The position numbers and the translations under genes are program-made. 64,000 nt of DNA from Phycisphaerales bacterium (GTDB lineage Bacteria > Planctomycetota > Phycisphaerae > Phycisphaerales > UBA1924), in NCBI GenBank assembly GCA_020849105.1, contig JADLGW010000003.1, forward strand, positions 1 through 64,000, read 5' to 3'. The notes under the pieces are model-generated. The model saw only the letters and a program-made list of their open reading frames with translations. It made no database searches and was not told the origin of the DNA. Of the stretch, positions 43,101 through 51,207 are shown piece after piece; the stretch's first letter is position 1; each line of letters opens with the position of its first letter.

Positions 43101-43183
43101 GGAAAGGCTGTCCGCGGCAGGTTGACCGGGTACTTCTTCTTTTCGCTCTTGGCAGGCGCGGGCTGGTTGGTCTCGGGGCTCAT
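40118..43183 (-). CDS. ileS: Isoleucyl-tRNA synthetase
   Basis: A 1021-aa class I synthetase charging tRNA-Ile. HIGH-type motif PPYANGSIHLGHLLNK, PGWDCHGLPIEHKV, editing domain FMIWTTTPWTLPANLAIA and TAPGHGTEDY, KMSKS in DGRKMSKSLGN, and the anticodon domain starting EAWVLSEYDA. The frame contains three insertions made of hairpin repeats (in the editing domain, near TAGRGLSAPEAGETPAP, and between catalytic and anticodon domains). The C-terminal zinc finger is degenerate: only KCARSW remains of the first CxxC and there is no second pair. ATG 43183 has GGAG 6 nt upstream. Confidence 0.95.
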   Translation of the reverse strand: MSPETNQPAPAKSEKKKYPVNLPRTAFPMKANLVQNEPASLRRWDAMGLYDRVQEAHRGQEPYVFHDGPPYANGSIHLGHLLNKCLKDFVVRTRLMMGRASPYVPGWDCHGLPIEHKVMTELMEAGKLDKLSGLPEDQRRMAVRRECRKYAEKYVRLQAEQMKRLLTLADYAHPYLTMSPEFEGATLEVLASLMEQGLVYRALKPVHWSIANETALAEAELEYYDRQDTSVYVDFEAADAAAVYRAFGLPEEDAEHEGDSARPTQTPTFMIWTTTPWTLPANLAIAANPKFAYALVRVDGNVTVMAADAVERVTKLASSEDARVLATTTGDRLVGLRYRHPFLGRSALRADGGDEESARRADLSKIFTVVPADYVTLGDGTGLVHTAPGHGTEDYQTGQREGLPIYCPVRGNGTYDDSVPAWLRGLSIWTANDLIVRHLRESGHLFFSHRFTHSYPHDWRGKSPVIFRCTEQWFVGVDKPTARDRTSVRDLALAAVTAGRGLSAPEAGETPAPRDSVSFVPEWGRNRMRGMLESRPDWCISRQRAWGLPIPAFFAAGADGKEQVYMTAASVRAVARVVREKGSDVWFSAAPAELVRDDPVVMEELTGRSLTVAALKKGPDILDVWFESGSTWNAVIRERFGDAALPTDLYLEGSDQHRGWFQSSLLTSLGATGRPPYRTLLTHGFMVDKDGRKMSKSLGNTVEVEDLLKELGADVCRWWVASLACENDVKVDRSYFTVAGESYRKVRNTLRFMLSNLDDYPGGPPLRDGGVGSESRPTQDTGAERRATRIEAWVLSEYDALASAVVAAYERFDFQDAQKRLYDFCNDTLSATYLAAIKDRLYCDTPGSPRRRATQAALWHLTEGLCTLLAPILPHTADEAWRELHRVPPTDQQKSVHTLEFVRALGSTADPAWKTVMDVRHRALLAIERARGTLGVENPLDLGVRLPDEGGVLSRFDTTDLADLLNVSRATVDAARTEPEAYDLRDEPKCARSWKRDGTVRMWPGSDEPLSARDAAAMGLA
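40828..40902. repeat. Block of three hairpin repeats inside ileS
   Basis: Consecutive palindromes: CCGGCGC-TCC-GCGCCGG near 40828, GCCGGCTCTCCGAGCCGAC near 40857, and ACCGCCG...CGGCGGT near 40880. They are in frame and encode roughly RDGGVGSESRPTQDTGAERR between the catalytic and anticodon-binding domains of ileS. Confidence 0.8.
41648..41666. repeat. Hairpin repeat inside ileS
   Basis: Stem GGCAGGCG (41648-41655), loop TCT, CGCCTGCC (41659-41666), preceded by CCCGTGG. It belongs to the same class as CACAGGCG-loop-CGCCTGTG at 5345. Translated in frame within an insertion (SAPEAGETPAPR) of ileS. Confidence 0.85.
42097..42150. repeat. Perfect 20-bp inverted repeat inside ileS
   Basis: GGTCGGCTCTCCGAGCCGAC (42097-42116) and its exact complement (42131-42150) flank 14 bp. 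Each arm is itself partly palindromic (GTCGGCTC..GAGCCGAC). It encodes SALRADGGDEESARRADLS in the editing domain region of ileS without breaking the frame. Confidence 0.9.
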
Positions 43184-43463
43184 GTCGTTCTCCGGCCGCC
43201 GTCGTGCGGCCATTGGTGCGGATCGTAGTGGTGACTCACAGCGCACAGGCGAGATGCCCGTGCCACGCAGAAGGGCAGCCCCGTTCACCGGGCCCGGTTC
43301 TGCTTCGCTTGGTTGGAGCGGCAGCCCAGACCCCGGTCAGCGGGGCCCGCGAATTCGCCTGGATTCGGCGGCTGCGTGCGTCACGCCAGGAGTATCGGCG
43401 CGCCGCGGGCTTGAATCAAGGGCGCCGGTGCGCGGAACTCCGTTCCCGCACTCTCCCAACTCC
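43184..43463. other. Intergenic region upstream of ileS with degenerate hairpin repeat
   Basis: No gene seen. A decayed repeat copy (CACAGGCGAGATGCCCGTGCCACG, 43244-43267) and GC-rich palindromic sequence (CCCCGTTCACCGGG, CGGAACTCCGTTCCCG) are present. It should include the ileS promoter. Confidence 0.6.
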
Positions 43464-44006
43464 TTACGCGTGCTCGAACAGCGTCTGGGTCCGCAGCACC
43501 AGCCCGCCGAGAGCCATCAGGTGGTACGCCTGAACATGCACCTCGCGGTTGTATTGCTGCATATCCAGCATCGACAGGCACCGGCCCGCCTCGTCTTCCC
43601 AGTGGTAGATCAGCGCGCTGCTCTCGCGGGCCAGGCCTTCCATCTCCTTGAAGGTCGCCCGGTACAGGTTCTCCGAGAGCGTTTCCGTCTGGACCGTGGT
43701 CATGTAGGTGACCCGGGCCTTGTCGAACCTGTGCTCAAAGTCCCGCTCCCCGGCGCACAGGAACCCCGCGATCACCCCCTGATCGGGGAGGTTGCCCTCC
43801 TGATCGGTCACGAGTTCCGACGCGACCATGGTTCCATGCTCGAACCTCAGCAGGTGAGAGCCCGCCATCACCCAGAGTTCCAGTTCGTACCTGGACCGCT
43901 TGATGACCCGGCGGGCCTTGATCGGGAAGAACTCCGGGTGGAGCGCCCTGCCATAGAGGAGGGTCTGGTAGGTCTGGAGGCTGTTGGATTTGACGGGGAT
44001 GGTCAT
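43464..44006 (-). CDS. DUF2617 family protein
   Basis: A 180-aa soluble protein with the DUF2617 layout: QTLLYGRALHPEFFPIKARRVI at the start, YELELWVMAGSHLLRFEHG, CAGERDFEHRFDKARVTYMTTVQTETLS in the middle, and AYHLMALGGLVLRTQTLFE at the end. The family is widespread in planctomycetes and actinomycetes but has no known function. ATG 44006 fits the family N-terminus. Confidence 0.8.
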   Translation of the reverse strand: MTIPVKSNSLQTYQTLLYGRALHPEFFPIKARRVIKRSRYELELWVMAGSHLLRFEHGTMVASELVTDQEGNLPDQGVIAGFLCAGERDFEHRFDKARVTYMTTVQTETLSENLYRATFKEMEGLARESSALIYHWEDEAGRCLSMLDMQQYNREVHVQAYHLMALGGLVLRTQTLFEHA

Positions 44007-44228
44007 GGTGGTCCCTTGTGTGTACAGACACAGAAGCCCCGACCGAGGCCGAACCATCGCTCCCTCTTTCCGCTGCCAGCCTGTCCGGGACTTCCCGCAC
44101 GAGTTCGGAAGTCGTCCCGGCCGCCGCATCCATGTTCGCTGCTCGAACACTACAGGTTCGGGGTATGTGGTAAACTTTCCCTACCTATTGTGGTCGACGG
44201 AACTTACAGGACCACAGCCTAGCGACCA
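44007..44228. other. Divergent intergenic region
   Basis: 222 bp between the divergent DUF2617 and HEAT-repeat genes. It contains a small inverted repeat, TGTTCG-CTGCT-CGAACA, near 44133-44149, and AT-richer sequence (GGTATGTGGTAAACTTTCC) that may hold the promoter of the plus-strand gene. No open frame of note. Confidence 0.4.
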
Positions 44229-46163
44229 ATGAAGGAATATTCAAGAGAAATATCGCGCGATTCAAGGGATTTGCAGACCCTGCTCGGCCTGCTCAGGGGG
44301 GCCTCTCTCCGCGCCCGAGTGAAGGCCATTTCACAAACCCTTGCCGTTTCGTCGCTTGCGGAGGCGGTACGCCTGGGAACCGGCCTGGCGGACTTGGGGC
44401 CCGAGATTCTCAATGCGGAGAACACCCCGCCTGTTCGAAGTTGGCGCGGGCGGTGGAAAACCTGGCGGGGTGCGAGCGCCCTGCGTCGCCAGTGGTTCGA
44501 GGCGGCGGTCCGTTCCTGGGCCCGGTTTGGCCCCGACGCACGCCGATTCATGCTGTCGTCGGCCCCGGGCCGGCCCGAATGGGCAGAAGCCGCCCAGGAC
44601 GCCCTGGCAGTCGGGCCGGACGCACGCCGGGGAGTCGCCGCCCTGGCCGCGGAGAGCGCCGACCCCGCGGTGCTTCGCGTCGCGATGCGCCTGCTGGAGA
44701 GTGCCGGTGATGCCGAGGCACACGCGGCCGAGGACGCGGCAAGGTCCGCGGCGGACCTGGCGATGGCTCCGGGCTTCGACATGGTGCGGAGGGGCGAACT
44801 GGAAGCCGTCGTCGCGGACGCGGCACGCGCCTTCGGCGTGCACAGGCGCCGCGGGATCATGCACGCCGCGATCACGCTGCTTGACCCGCGGACCTCGCCG
44901 GACACGCCGCTGCGACGGTGGTTTGCGGACGACCAGCACGAGAGCCACGGCGTGCTGCGCAGCGTGCTGAGGCGGGCCGAGTCGCCCCTGTCGCGCACAC
45001 GCGCGTGGTGGTGGCTGGGCGGCCGCACCAGGAGCATCGCCGCGGCGGCGCTCGACCGCGTAGCGGTGTCGCACGGGCCGCCGGACGACGAGGCGGTGCT
45101 GCGCGATGCGCACCTGCTGGCCAGCCCGGAACGGTCCCGGCGCGTGCGGCTTGTCGCCGCCCGGAAGGCGGGCGGCGGGATCCTGCCGCTGCCGGCGTCG
45201 ATCGCGGCGCTCTCCACGCGGGCACGCCGCGGCCTGCCCAGGCTGGTGGCCGCGCTGGCCATGAGAGAGGGAGCACGAGCGGATGCCCTGGCACCCCTGC
45301 GGGAAGCCGCCGATCCGTGCGCGCGATTCCTGGCGATGCGTGCCTCGAATGGCGGGGCCCTGGGGGCGTACGCAGCGGACGCCGACCTCCGTGTGGCCCG
45401 CTCCGCCCGGCTGAGGCTCGTGACTCCCGGCCCGGACCGCGACGAACGCGGGTCGGACCCCCCCGCACGGCGCGGGCTGAACGCCCGCCGCTCGCTGCAT
45501 GGTGATCGCGAGGGCTTCATCCGTGACCTGCGCGCGCGGATCGCGCGCGGATCGCGCCGGGAGCGGCTGGACGCCATCGCGATGTCGCGGCGGATGCTGC
45601 TGGCCGGAGAGGTGGAACTGGACCTGTTGCCGATGCTGCACCCATCGGCCGAGAGCGATGAATACGTCGCGTCCGCGTCCGCCGCGGCGCTCGGGGATGT
45701 CCAGCGTGACGCGGCGCGGGCGGCTATCCGGGCGTGCCTGGCCCACCCATCCCCGCGGGTGCGGGCAAACGCGGTGGAATCATGGCTGCGTCACACCGTC
45801 CGCGGCGGTGGCAAGGGACAGGCAATCCTGGAACTCAAGGGGGATCCGAATCACCGGGTGCGTGCCAACGCCGCGCGGGCGGCGATCCTGGTCGCGGCCG
45901 GAAGCGGAGAGGACATCGGACCGATGCTCGGGGACGACCGTCCCCTGCACAGGCTGGCCGGCCTCTGGCTGGTCGAGCGCGTGCTGATCGCGGGCCTCGC
46001 GGCGTCCCACTGGGATCAACTTGCATCGCGCGTCGCGGACCTGGCACGGGCGGACCCGGAAACCGTGGTGAGAGAGCGAGCGGCCGTGTGCGGGGGCCGG
46101 TTGCTGGCGCAGGTTCGCGGCGCATGGGCCGGACGCGCTCCGGCTCTCGGGGAGGGCGCATGA
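44229..46163 (+). CDS. HEAT-repeat protein of unknown function
   Basis: A 644-aa protein made almost wholly of alpha-helical HEAT or PBS-lyase-like repeats (for example DEYVASASAAALGDVQRDAARAAIRACLAHPSPRVRANAVESWL and DPNHRVRANAARAAILVAAGS). Repeats of this kind bind other proteins. No TM segments. ATG 44229 follows AT-richer sequence. Its stop overlaps the start of the next gene (ATGA), so the two products probably work together. Confidence 0.75.
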   Translation: MKEYSREISRDSRDLQTLLGLLRGASLRARVKAISQTLAVSSLAEAVRLGTGLADLGPEILNAENTPPVRSWRGRWKTWRGASALRRQWFEAAVRSWARFGPDARRFMLSSAPGRPEWAEAAQDALAVGPDARRGVAALAAESADPAVLRVAMRLLESAGDAEAHAAEDAARSAADLAMAPGFDMVRRGELEAVVADAARAFGVHRRRGIMHAAITLLDPRTSPDTPLRRWFADDQHESHGVLRSVLRRAESPLSRTRAWWWLGGRTRSIAAAALDRVAVSHGPPDDEAVLRDAHLLASPERSRRVRLVAARKAGGGILPLPASIAALSTRARRGLPRLVAALAMREGARADALAPLREAADPCARFLAMRASNGGALGAYAADADLRVARSARLRLVTPGPDRDERGSDPPARRGLNARRSLHGDREGFIRDLRARIARGSRRERLDAIAMSRRMLLAGEVELDLLPMLHPSAESDEYVASASAAALGDVQRDAARAAIRACLAHPSPRVRANAVESWLRHTVRGGGKGQAILELKGDPNHRVRANAARAAILVAAGSGEDIGPMLGDDRPLHRLAGLWLVERVLIAGLAASHWDQLASRVADLARADPETVVRERAAVCGGRLLAQVRGAWAGRAPALGEGA

Positions 46164-46546
46164 TGCCCACGCTCCTGATCGCGGCTCTCGCATTGGCACG
46201 GTCCGATGCCGTGGACCTGGTCATTCCCGGCCAGTCACAGGCAGCCCAGGGGTTCTCGCCCGGGCTGGCGATCGCGGTCGCGGCCGCGATGGTCGCCGCC
46301 GCCGGGGTGTTCTGGCTGATGATGGCATCCGAGGACCCCATGGATGCGGAGTTCTCGCGGCTGACCCGTGACCTCGCCCTGAGCCGGGCACAACGCCGGT
46401 TGCTGCGTGACCTGGCGGCGTCGCTTGGCCTGCCCGGCCCGATACCCGTGCTCCTCAGCGCGTCCGCCCGGGCACGGGCCGCCGAATCACTGGGCGTGGC
46501 GCGTTCACAGATGGCGGAACTGGAGCGACGCATCCCGCCCTTGTAA
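46160..46546 (+). CDS. Small membrane protein coupled to the HEAT-repeat gene
   Basis: A 128-aa protein. Signal-like N-terminus (PTLLIAALALARSDA), a TM helix (GLAIAVAAAMVAAAGVFWLMM, about 37-57), then a cytoplasmic helical tail (FSRLTRDLALSRAQRRLLRDLAASLGLPGP, ILLSASARARAAESL-like). GGAGGG lies upstream; its ATG overlaps the HEAT-repeat stop. No family recognised. Confidence 0.7.
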   Translation: MMPTLLIAALALARSDAVDLVIPGQSQAAQGFSPGLAIAVAAAMVAAAGVFWLMMASEDPMDAEFSRLTRDLALSRAQRRLLRDLAASLGLPGPIPVLLSASARARAAESLGVARSQMAELERRIPPL

Positions 46547-46600
46547 CCCGGCCCGCCGCGGCGTCGTACGATCCCGTGGAGAACCGCCCGGGAGTGACCC

Positions 46601-47857
46601 ATGAGACGCTGGATTCAGGCGGCCGCCCTGGCCGTGTTGTGTGTGCCGTTCGGCGCCACCGCCCAGGAAGCCGCGCCGCCCAAGCCGGCACCGTACCTGC
46701 GCGTGACGGAAGCGCAGGCCGGCGAGGTCCTGAAACTCGACGTGGCGATCCGCGAGTTCCATGCCGCGGGTAAACCGACGGTGTTCCTGACCGGGGCCGT
46801 CCACATCGGGGACCGCTCGTTCTACGAGGCGCTCCAGAAGTTCCTGGACAAGCAGGACCTCGTGCTGTTCGAGGGCGTGAAGCCGGCGGGAACCGGGGAC
46901 GCCGCCAACGACATGGACCGGAGCGATGAGTCGCGGGCCGCCAAGACCAGGCACCGCCTCCGATTCCTCGGGATCGCCGCGGCCGTCTACCGCAAGGACC
47001 ACGGCCAGAATCCCGGGTCGATGGAGGAACTGGCGAGCGGCGTGGGCGGCCGGCTCACGCCGTTCGTAAGGGCCGCGACGGACGACGCCTGGGGTCGCCC
47101 GATCACGATCGGCACGACCGCCGCGGGGAAACTTGACCTTACCAGCCTTGGTTCGGACGGCGAGCCGGGCGGCGAGGGGGCCGCGGCCGACCTGCGCCTG
47201 TCGGACCAGAAGCCGATCACCCGGGAGGAGCGGGGCGGGGGCGGCCACGGCCTGCAGCAGAAACTGGCGAGTGCCCTGGGCCTGGTCTTCCAGCTCGACG
47301 CGATGGAGCACGATCACGCGAACTGGCGCAGCAGCGACATGTCGATCGACCAGGTGCAGCAGCGGCTGGACGAATCCGGGGCCAACCTGGACGTCCTGAG
47401 CATGCTCGAAGGGAGCTCATTCACGGCCAGGATCGCGGAGTTTGCGGTCGGCATCATCGGGATGCTGCCGGGCGGGCCGGAGATGACGAAACTGATGCTG
47501 ATGGAAACGCTGTCCAGGGCGGACGAGATGCTGTCGGGGATGCCGGGCGACATGTCGAAACTCTTCGACGTGATCCTGCGGGACCGCAACGCCGTGGTCA
47601 TGGCCGACCTTGCCCGGGTGATCAAGACCGAGCCGGACGTCAGGACCATCGGCATCATCTACGGGGCCGGCCACCTGCCGGACCTGCAGCGGCGACTGGA
47701 ATCGGAACTGGGCTATGCCCCGGCGGGCGACCAGTGGAACGCCGCGATCACACTGGACCTCGGGCGGGCAGGAATAACCGCGGCCGAGGCGGGGCAGATC
47801 CGGGGAATGCTGCGGCGGGCGATCGACATGCAACTGAAGGCCAAGCAGGCGAAGTAA
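46601..47857 (+). CDS. TraB/TIKI-fold protein with inserted GspG-like domain
   Basis: A 418-aa exported protein (signal peptide [14 protein letters not shown]). The N-terminal part has the TraB/TIKI pattern [19 protein letters not shown] and LVLFEGVKP; the C-terminal part has [15 protein letters not shown] and [18 protein letters not shown], which complete the fold. Between them, residues ~108-205 look like the C-terminal domain of the T2SS major pseudopilin Gsp[35 protein letters not shown] and [21 protein letters not shown] (the Ca-binding loop region). TIKI-like proteins are putative metalloproteases. This fusion is unusual. It is 14 bp upstream of purQ. Confidence 0.7.
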   Translation: MRRWIQAAALAVLCVPFGATAQEAAPPKPAPYLRVTEAQAGEVLKLDVAIREFHAAGKPTVFLTGAVHIGDRSFYEALQKFLDKQDLVLFEGVKPAGTGDAANDMDRSDESRAAKTRHRLRFLGIAAAVYRKDHGQNPGSMEELASGVGGRLTPFVRAATDDAWGRPITIGTTAAGKLDLTSLGSDGEPGGEGAAADLRLSDQKPITREERGGGGHGLQQKLASALGLVFQLDAMEHDHANWRSSDMSIDQVQQRLDESGANLDVLSMLEGSSFTARIAEFAVGIIGMLPGGPEMTKLMLMETLSRADEMLSGMPGDMSKLFDVILRDRNAVVMADLARVIKTEPDVRTIGIIYGAGHLPDLQRRLESELGYAPAGDQWNAAITLDLGRAGITAAEAGQIRGMLRRAIDMQLKAKQAK

Positions 47858-47871
47858 CGGCGGAGGCGGCG

Positions 47872-48693
47872 ATGCCCAGGGCGCTGGTGATCCGGACGGC
47901 GGGGACCAACTGCGATGCGGAGATGTGCCGCGGGTTCGCCCTGGCGGGGGCCGAGCCGCAACTGGTCCACCTGGACAGGTTGATCGCGCGCCCGGTGCTG
48001 CTGGACGACGCCGACCTCGTCGGCTTTCCGGGCGGCTTCAGTTACGGAGACGACATCGCCAGCGGGCGCATCTTCGCGATGAAGGTGCGGGAACGGCTGT
48101 GGCCCGCGCTCCACGCGGCCGTCCAGCGCGGCGCGCCGATGATCGGCGCGTGCAACGGGTTCCAGGTGATGGTGCAGGTCGGGCTCCTGCCCGGGCCCGT
48201 GGCGGGAGAGTCATGGTCCGCGGGCGGGCCCCCGCCGCAGACCATCGGGCTGACGGACAACCGGGGCGGGCGTTTCGTGGACCGCTGGGTCGGCGTGAGG
48301 CCGGAGGCGGACTCGGTGTGCGTGTGGACGCGCGGACTGGACCGGCCGGTGGACGAGAACTCCCCGGCGCCCACGGCCGAGGTCATGATGCTGCCGGTGG
48401 CGCACGGCGAGGGTCGGCTGGTGGCGCCTGGGGACCTCCTGAGATCGCTCGCCGCCGGCGGGCAGATCGTCCTGCGCTACACCGACAACTACAACGGCTC
48501 GGCGGGGTCCGTCGCCGGGGTGTGCGATACCTCCGGCCGCATCTTCGGCCTCATGCCCCACCCGGAGCGGTACCTGGACTGGAACCGACACCCGTTCTTC
48601 ACCCGCCTCCCCGCCGAGACCCGCCGCGGCGACACGCCGGGCTTGCGGATTTTTCGGAACGCGGTCGAGGCCGCGGTGGGCGCAACGGCCTGA
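47872..48693 (+). CDS. purQ: Phosphoribosylformylglycinamidine synthase, glutaminase subunit
   Basis: A 273-aa class I amidotransferase of purine synthesis that supplies ammonia to Pur[12 protein letters not shown] at the start, [16 protein letters not shown], catalytic Cys in [20 protein letters not shown], and HPERYLDWN with the catalytic His. The C-terminal part is a little longer than in PurQ of B. subtilis, as seen in several phyla. GGAGG lies 5 nt before ATG 47872. No purL or purS is adjacent. Confidence 0.93.
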   Translation: MPRALVIRTAGTNCDAEMCRGFALAGAEPQLVHLDRLIARPVLLDDADLVGFPGGFSYGDDIASGRIFAMKVRERLWPALHAAVQRGAPMIGACNGFQVMVQVGLLPGPVAGESWSAGGPPPQTIGLTDNRGGRFVDRWVGVRPEADSVCVWTRGLDRPVDENSPAPTAEVMMLPVAHGEGRLVAPGDLLRSLAAGGQIVLRYTDNYNGSAGSVAGVCDTSGRIFGLMPHPERYLDWNRHPFFTRLPAETRRGDTPGLRIFRNAVEAAVGATA

Positions 48694-48893
48694 CCGGCCC
48701 CGCGCGTGAGCGAACGGCCGGTGATCGGGGGTACTCCACCCCAGTCGGCCTAGCGCCACGATCCCTGGAATCGCAACGACATGGACCCCCTCCCGGCCTT
48801 GACCCGTATGATGGGGCTACCCACGGCGCGGTTTCCGTGGTATGCTACCCAGACGCCCGCCGTATTCTCGGCCGGTTTGTGGAGACTTCCGCC
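48694..48893 (+). other. Leader region of the prepilin operon
   Basis: 200 bp without a gene. Two -10-like boxes (TATGAT near 48808, TATGCT at 48841) face the prepilin genes but no good -35 partner is evident. Promoter location therefore uncertain. Confidence 0.35.
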
Positions 48894-49856
48894 ATGTTGA
48901 AGGCCCACGTTTCGAAAGATTGTCCGCGTCGCGGGGCGTTCACGCTGATCGAGTTGCTGGTCGTCATCGCGATCATTGCGCTCCTGATCGGCATCCTCCT
49001 CCCGGCCCTGGGCAAGGCCCGCCGCGCGGGCTGGATTCTGGTGTCCTGCAACAACGTCCGGAACATCATGCTCGGGTTCCACACCTACCGTGCCGAGAAC
49101 AAGGACGATGTGCCCATGCGGGGCCAGCGGTACGTCAACGGCCAGATCACCAGCGGATGGGACAGTTGGAACTACGGCGGCAAGAACTGCAACATCTTCT
49201 ACAAGAACGGCCCCTTTGACGAACTCGCGTACTACCGCCCGCTGAACAACTACCTGTACTCGGAGGTGTACCTGGAGAAGCCGACCGGGTCCGTCAGCAA
49301 CACGGGCACCAGCGGCTGGAACCTGACCCAGGGGAGCATCCCCGACGGCGACCGACTCTCCCTGGAACTCCCGGTGTTCAAGTCCCCCGGGGACAAGAAG
49401 ACCCACCAGCGCAACTGGCCCAACCCCGACTACACGATCAGCAGTTACGACGATGTCGGCACCAGTTACCACCTGAACATGGTGTGGTGGGAGTTCCAGC
49501 CGGGCCTCCCGACGGGGTTCACCGCCAAGTACAACGAGGGCTGCCGCCGCATGAAGATGGCGACCGAGTGGGACCCGCTCAACAAGTTCGTCTGGATCTA
49601 CGACCAGACCTCCGACATCGTGTGCAACGCCCAGCAGACGAGTTTCTCGATGCCGGGCGAGTTCGAGGAACCGAACAAGTCCGTGCAGGGGTTCCTCGAC
49701 GGGCGTGTCGAGTACAACACCGTGCGCGCCGGCCAGTTGTACGACCCCGTTCCGACGTCGAACCCGGCGCCGCGCAACTGGGGCGTCGGCAAGTACACCT
49801 ACCTGTTCACCAAGGGTGGCGAGAGCCTGCCCGCGCCGCGGCAGCCGTACCCGTGA
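48894..49856 (+). CDS. T2SS/T4P-type prepilin-like protein, Phycisphaerae type
   Basis: A 320-aa protein. Leader [13 protein letters not shown] with the prepilin peptidase site and the conserved Glu, followed by a hydrophobic helix ending in [17 protein letters not shown], the hallmark of planctomycete pseudopilins. The large C-terminal domain (Trp/Tyr/Asn-rich, [28 protein letters not shown]) has no known fold; such proteins often have a periplasmic H-X9-DG-like domain. GGAG lies 9 nt before ATG 48894. First gene of an operon with the next two. Confidence 0.85.
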   Translation: MLKAHVSKDCPRRGAFTLIELLVVIAIIALLIGILLPALGKARRAGWILVSCNNVRNIMLGFHTYRAENKDDVPMRGQRYVNGQITSGWDSWNYGGKNCNIFYKNGPFDELAYYRPLNNYLYSEVYLEKPTGSVSNTGTSGWNLTQGSIPDGDRLSLELPVFKSPGDKKTHQRNWPNPDYTISSYDDVGTSYHLNMVWWEFQPGLPTGFTAKYNEGCRRMKMATEWDPLNKFVWIYDQTSDIVCNAQQTSFSMPGEFEEPNKSVQGFLDGRVEYNTVRAGQLYDPVPTSNPAPRNWGVGKYTYLFTKGGESLPAPRQPYP

Positions 49857-49880
49857 ACGCCTGATATGGGGAGTTATTGA

Positions 49881-50858
49881 ATGCACACGATCTTGGCACG
49901 CCGAGCGTTCACGCTGATCGAGTTGCTGGTGGTCGTTTCGATCATCGCGCTGCTGATCGGCATCCTGCTGCCGGCCCTGGGCCGGGCGCGGCACGAGGGA
50001 CGCCGCGTGGTCAGCCTCTCGAACCTCCACCAGAACATGCTGTACATGAACTACTACTCCGCCGACCACGGCGACCGGTTCTACAGCCCCTTCTCCACGG
50101 TTGACTTCCCCTACACCGGCGCGGACGACCGCTGCTCGGTGTGGGAGCCGTCCTCGCGTCACACCCTGTTCTGGGACTACGGCTCGGGCCTTCAGAGCAA
50201 CCAGGGCACGGAGACGTTCGCCTACCACTGGCTCTCGCACCTGCTCTACAGCGACGACCCAGACACCTCGCGCTACGCCTCCGGCTTTGCCCCCGGCGAC
50301 CGCGCGATGCTCAACTTCATGCGCGAACTGACCAGCGGCAACGCTCAGCACGACCTGACCTGGATCTTCCCCGTGTCCTACTGGTACCCGCCCGTCTTCT
50401 GGCAGGACTGGAAGCACTTCGCCAACGCCGGGCCCACCCGCACGATCGGGAACCCGTTCTACATCCGCCCGAACCGCACGACGGACGTTGAGTACACCGA
50501 CAACAAGGTTCTGCTCTTCGAGCGCAAGGACTTCTACACCAAGCCTCGCACCGGCAAAGACCCGCAGTGGAACACCCCGGAGGCCGCGCCCTGCGTCGGC
50601 CTGGTGGACAACAGCGCACGCTCGGTCAGGATGATCGACGTGATCGCGGCCACAAGCCCGACCGGCGAACTGGAACCGCCGCCGCAGTACCTTCGCCAGC
50701 CCGCGGGCCTGTGGAACCCGCCGGCCGGGGAACTCCAGTACTTCTTTGAGTTCACAGGCGCACCCGGGGACAGCACCTTCGAGTTCGATATCGTGCCGCC
50801 CAAGCCGGCCTACTTCTTTGCCACCCGCAAGGGGCTCAAGGGAAGGGATCTTCCGTAA
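49881..50858 (+). CDS. Second prepilin-like protein, paralogue of the upstream gene
   Basis: A 325-aa protein with leader [12 protein letters not shown] and the helix ending [17 protein letters not shown]. The remainder (NYYSADHGDRFYSPF, WYPPVFWQDWKHFA, TDNKVLLFERKDFYT) resembles the upstream gene in amino-acid make-up and layout but is divergent. GGGGAG lies 9 nt before ATG 49881, 24 bp after the first prepilin stop. Function in a T2SS-like or surface-structure system is inferred only. Confidence 0.85.
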   Translation: MHTILARRAFTLIELLVVVSIIALLIGILLPALGRARHEGRRVVSLSNLHQNMLYMNYYSADHGDRFYSPFSTVDFPYTGADDRCSVWEPSSRHTLFWDYGSGLQSNQGTETFAYHWLSHLLYSDDPDTSRYASGFAPGDRAMLNFMRELTSGNAQHDLTWIFPVSYWYPPVFWQDWKHFANAGPTRTIGNPFYIRPNRTTDVEYTDNKVLLFERKDFYTKPRTGKDPQWNTPEAAPCVGLVDNSARSVRMIDVIAATSPTGELEPPPQYLRQPAGLWNPPAGELQYFFEFTGAPGDSTFEFDIVPPKPAYFFATRKGLKGRDLP

Positions 50859-51104
50859 GTGGCGGCACTCACAGGACCGGGCGGCTCCCGGAAGCAGGTC
50901 GTTCTCGGCATCGTGGCGGTGGTGATCCTGGCCGCGGCCGTGGTCGGGTATTTCATCATGTCCGCCGATACCAAGCCGCCATCGGCCGCCGTGCAGCGCG
51001 CCGATGAAGTCACGGAGACGATGAACAACGCGCAGCCGCCGGCCCAGACCCAGGAAATCACTCGGCAGCCGCGAGGGGCGGTGAAGACCAACTCCGGCGG
51101 GTAA
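50859..51104 (+). CDS. Small single-TM protein in the prepilin operon
   Basis: An 81-aa protein starting at a GTG directly after the upstream TAA. One TM helix (VVLGIVAVVILAAAVVGYFIM, 14-34), then a polar tail (SADTKPPSAAVQRADEVTETMNN...) predicted outside the cytoplasm. Similar short anchors follow prepilin genes in related genomes as far as I recall, but no family name can be given. Confidence 0.65.
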   Translation: MAALTGPGGSRKQVVLGIVAVVILAAAVVGYFIMSADTKPPSAAVQRADEVTETMNNAQPPAQTQEITRQPRGAVKTNSGG

Positions 51105-51207
51105 TCGCGGAGCGGGCGTGGAGAGCGCGAAGCACCCGCTCCTCCGCCCGACCAGTCATTGTGCGTCCGCGACCCGGGGCTCGGCCTCCCCCCCGCGCCC
51201 CGGAATG

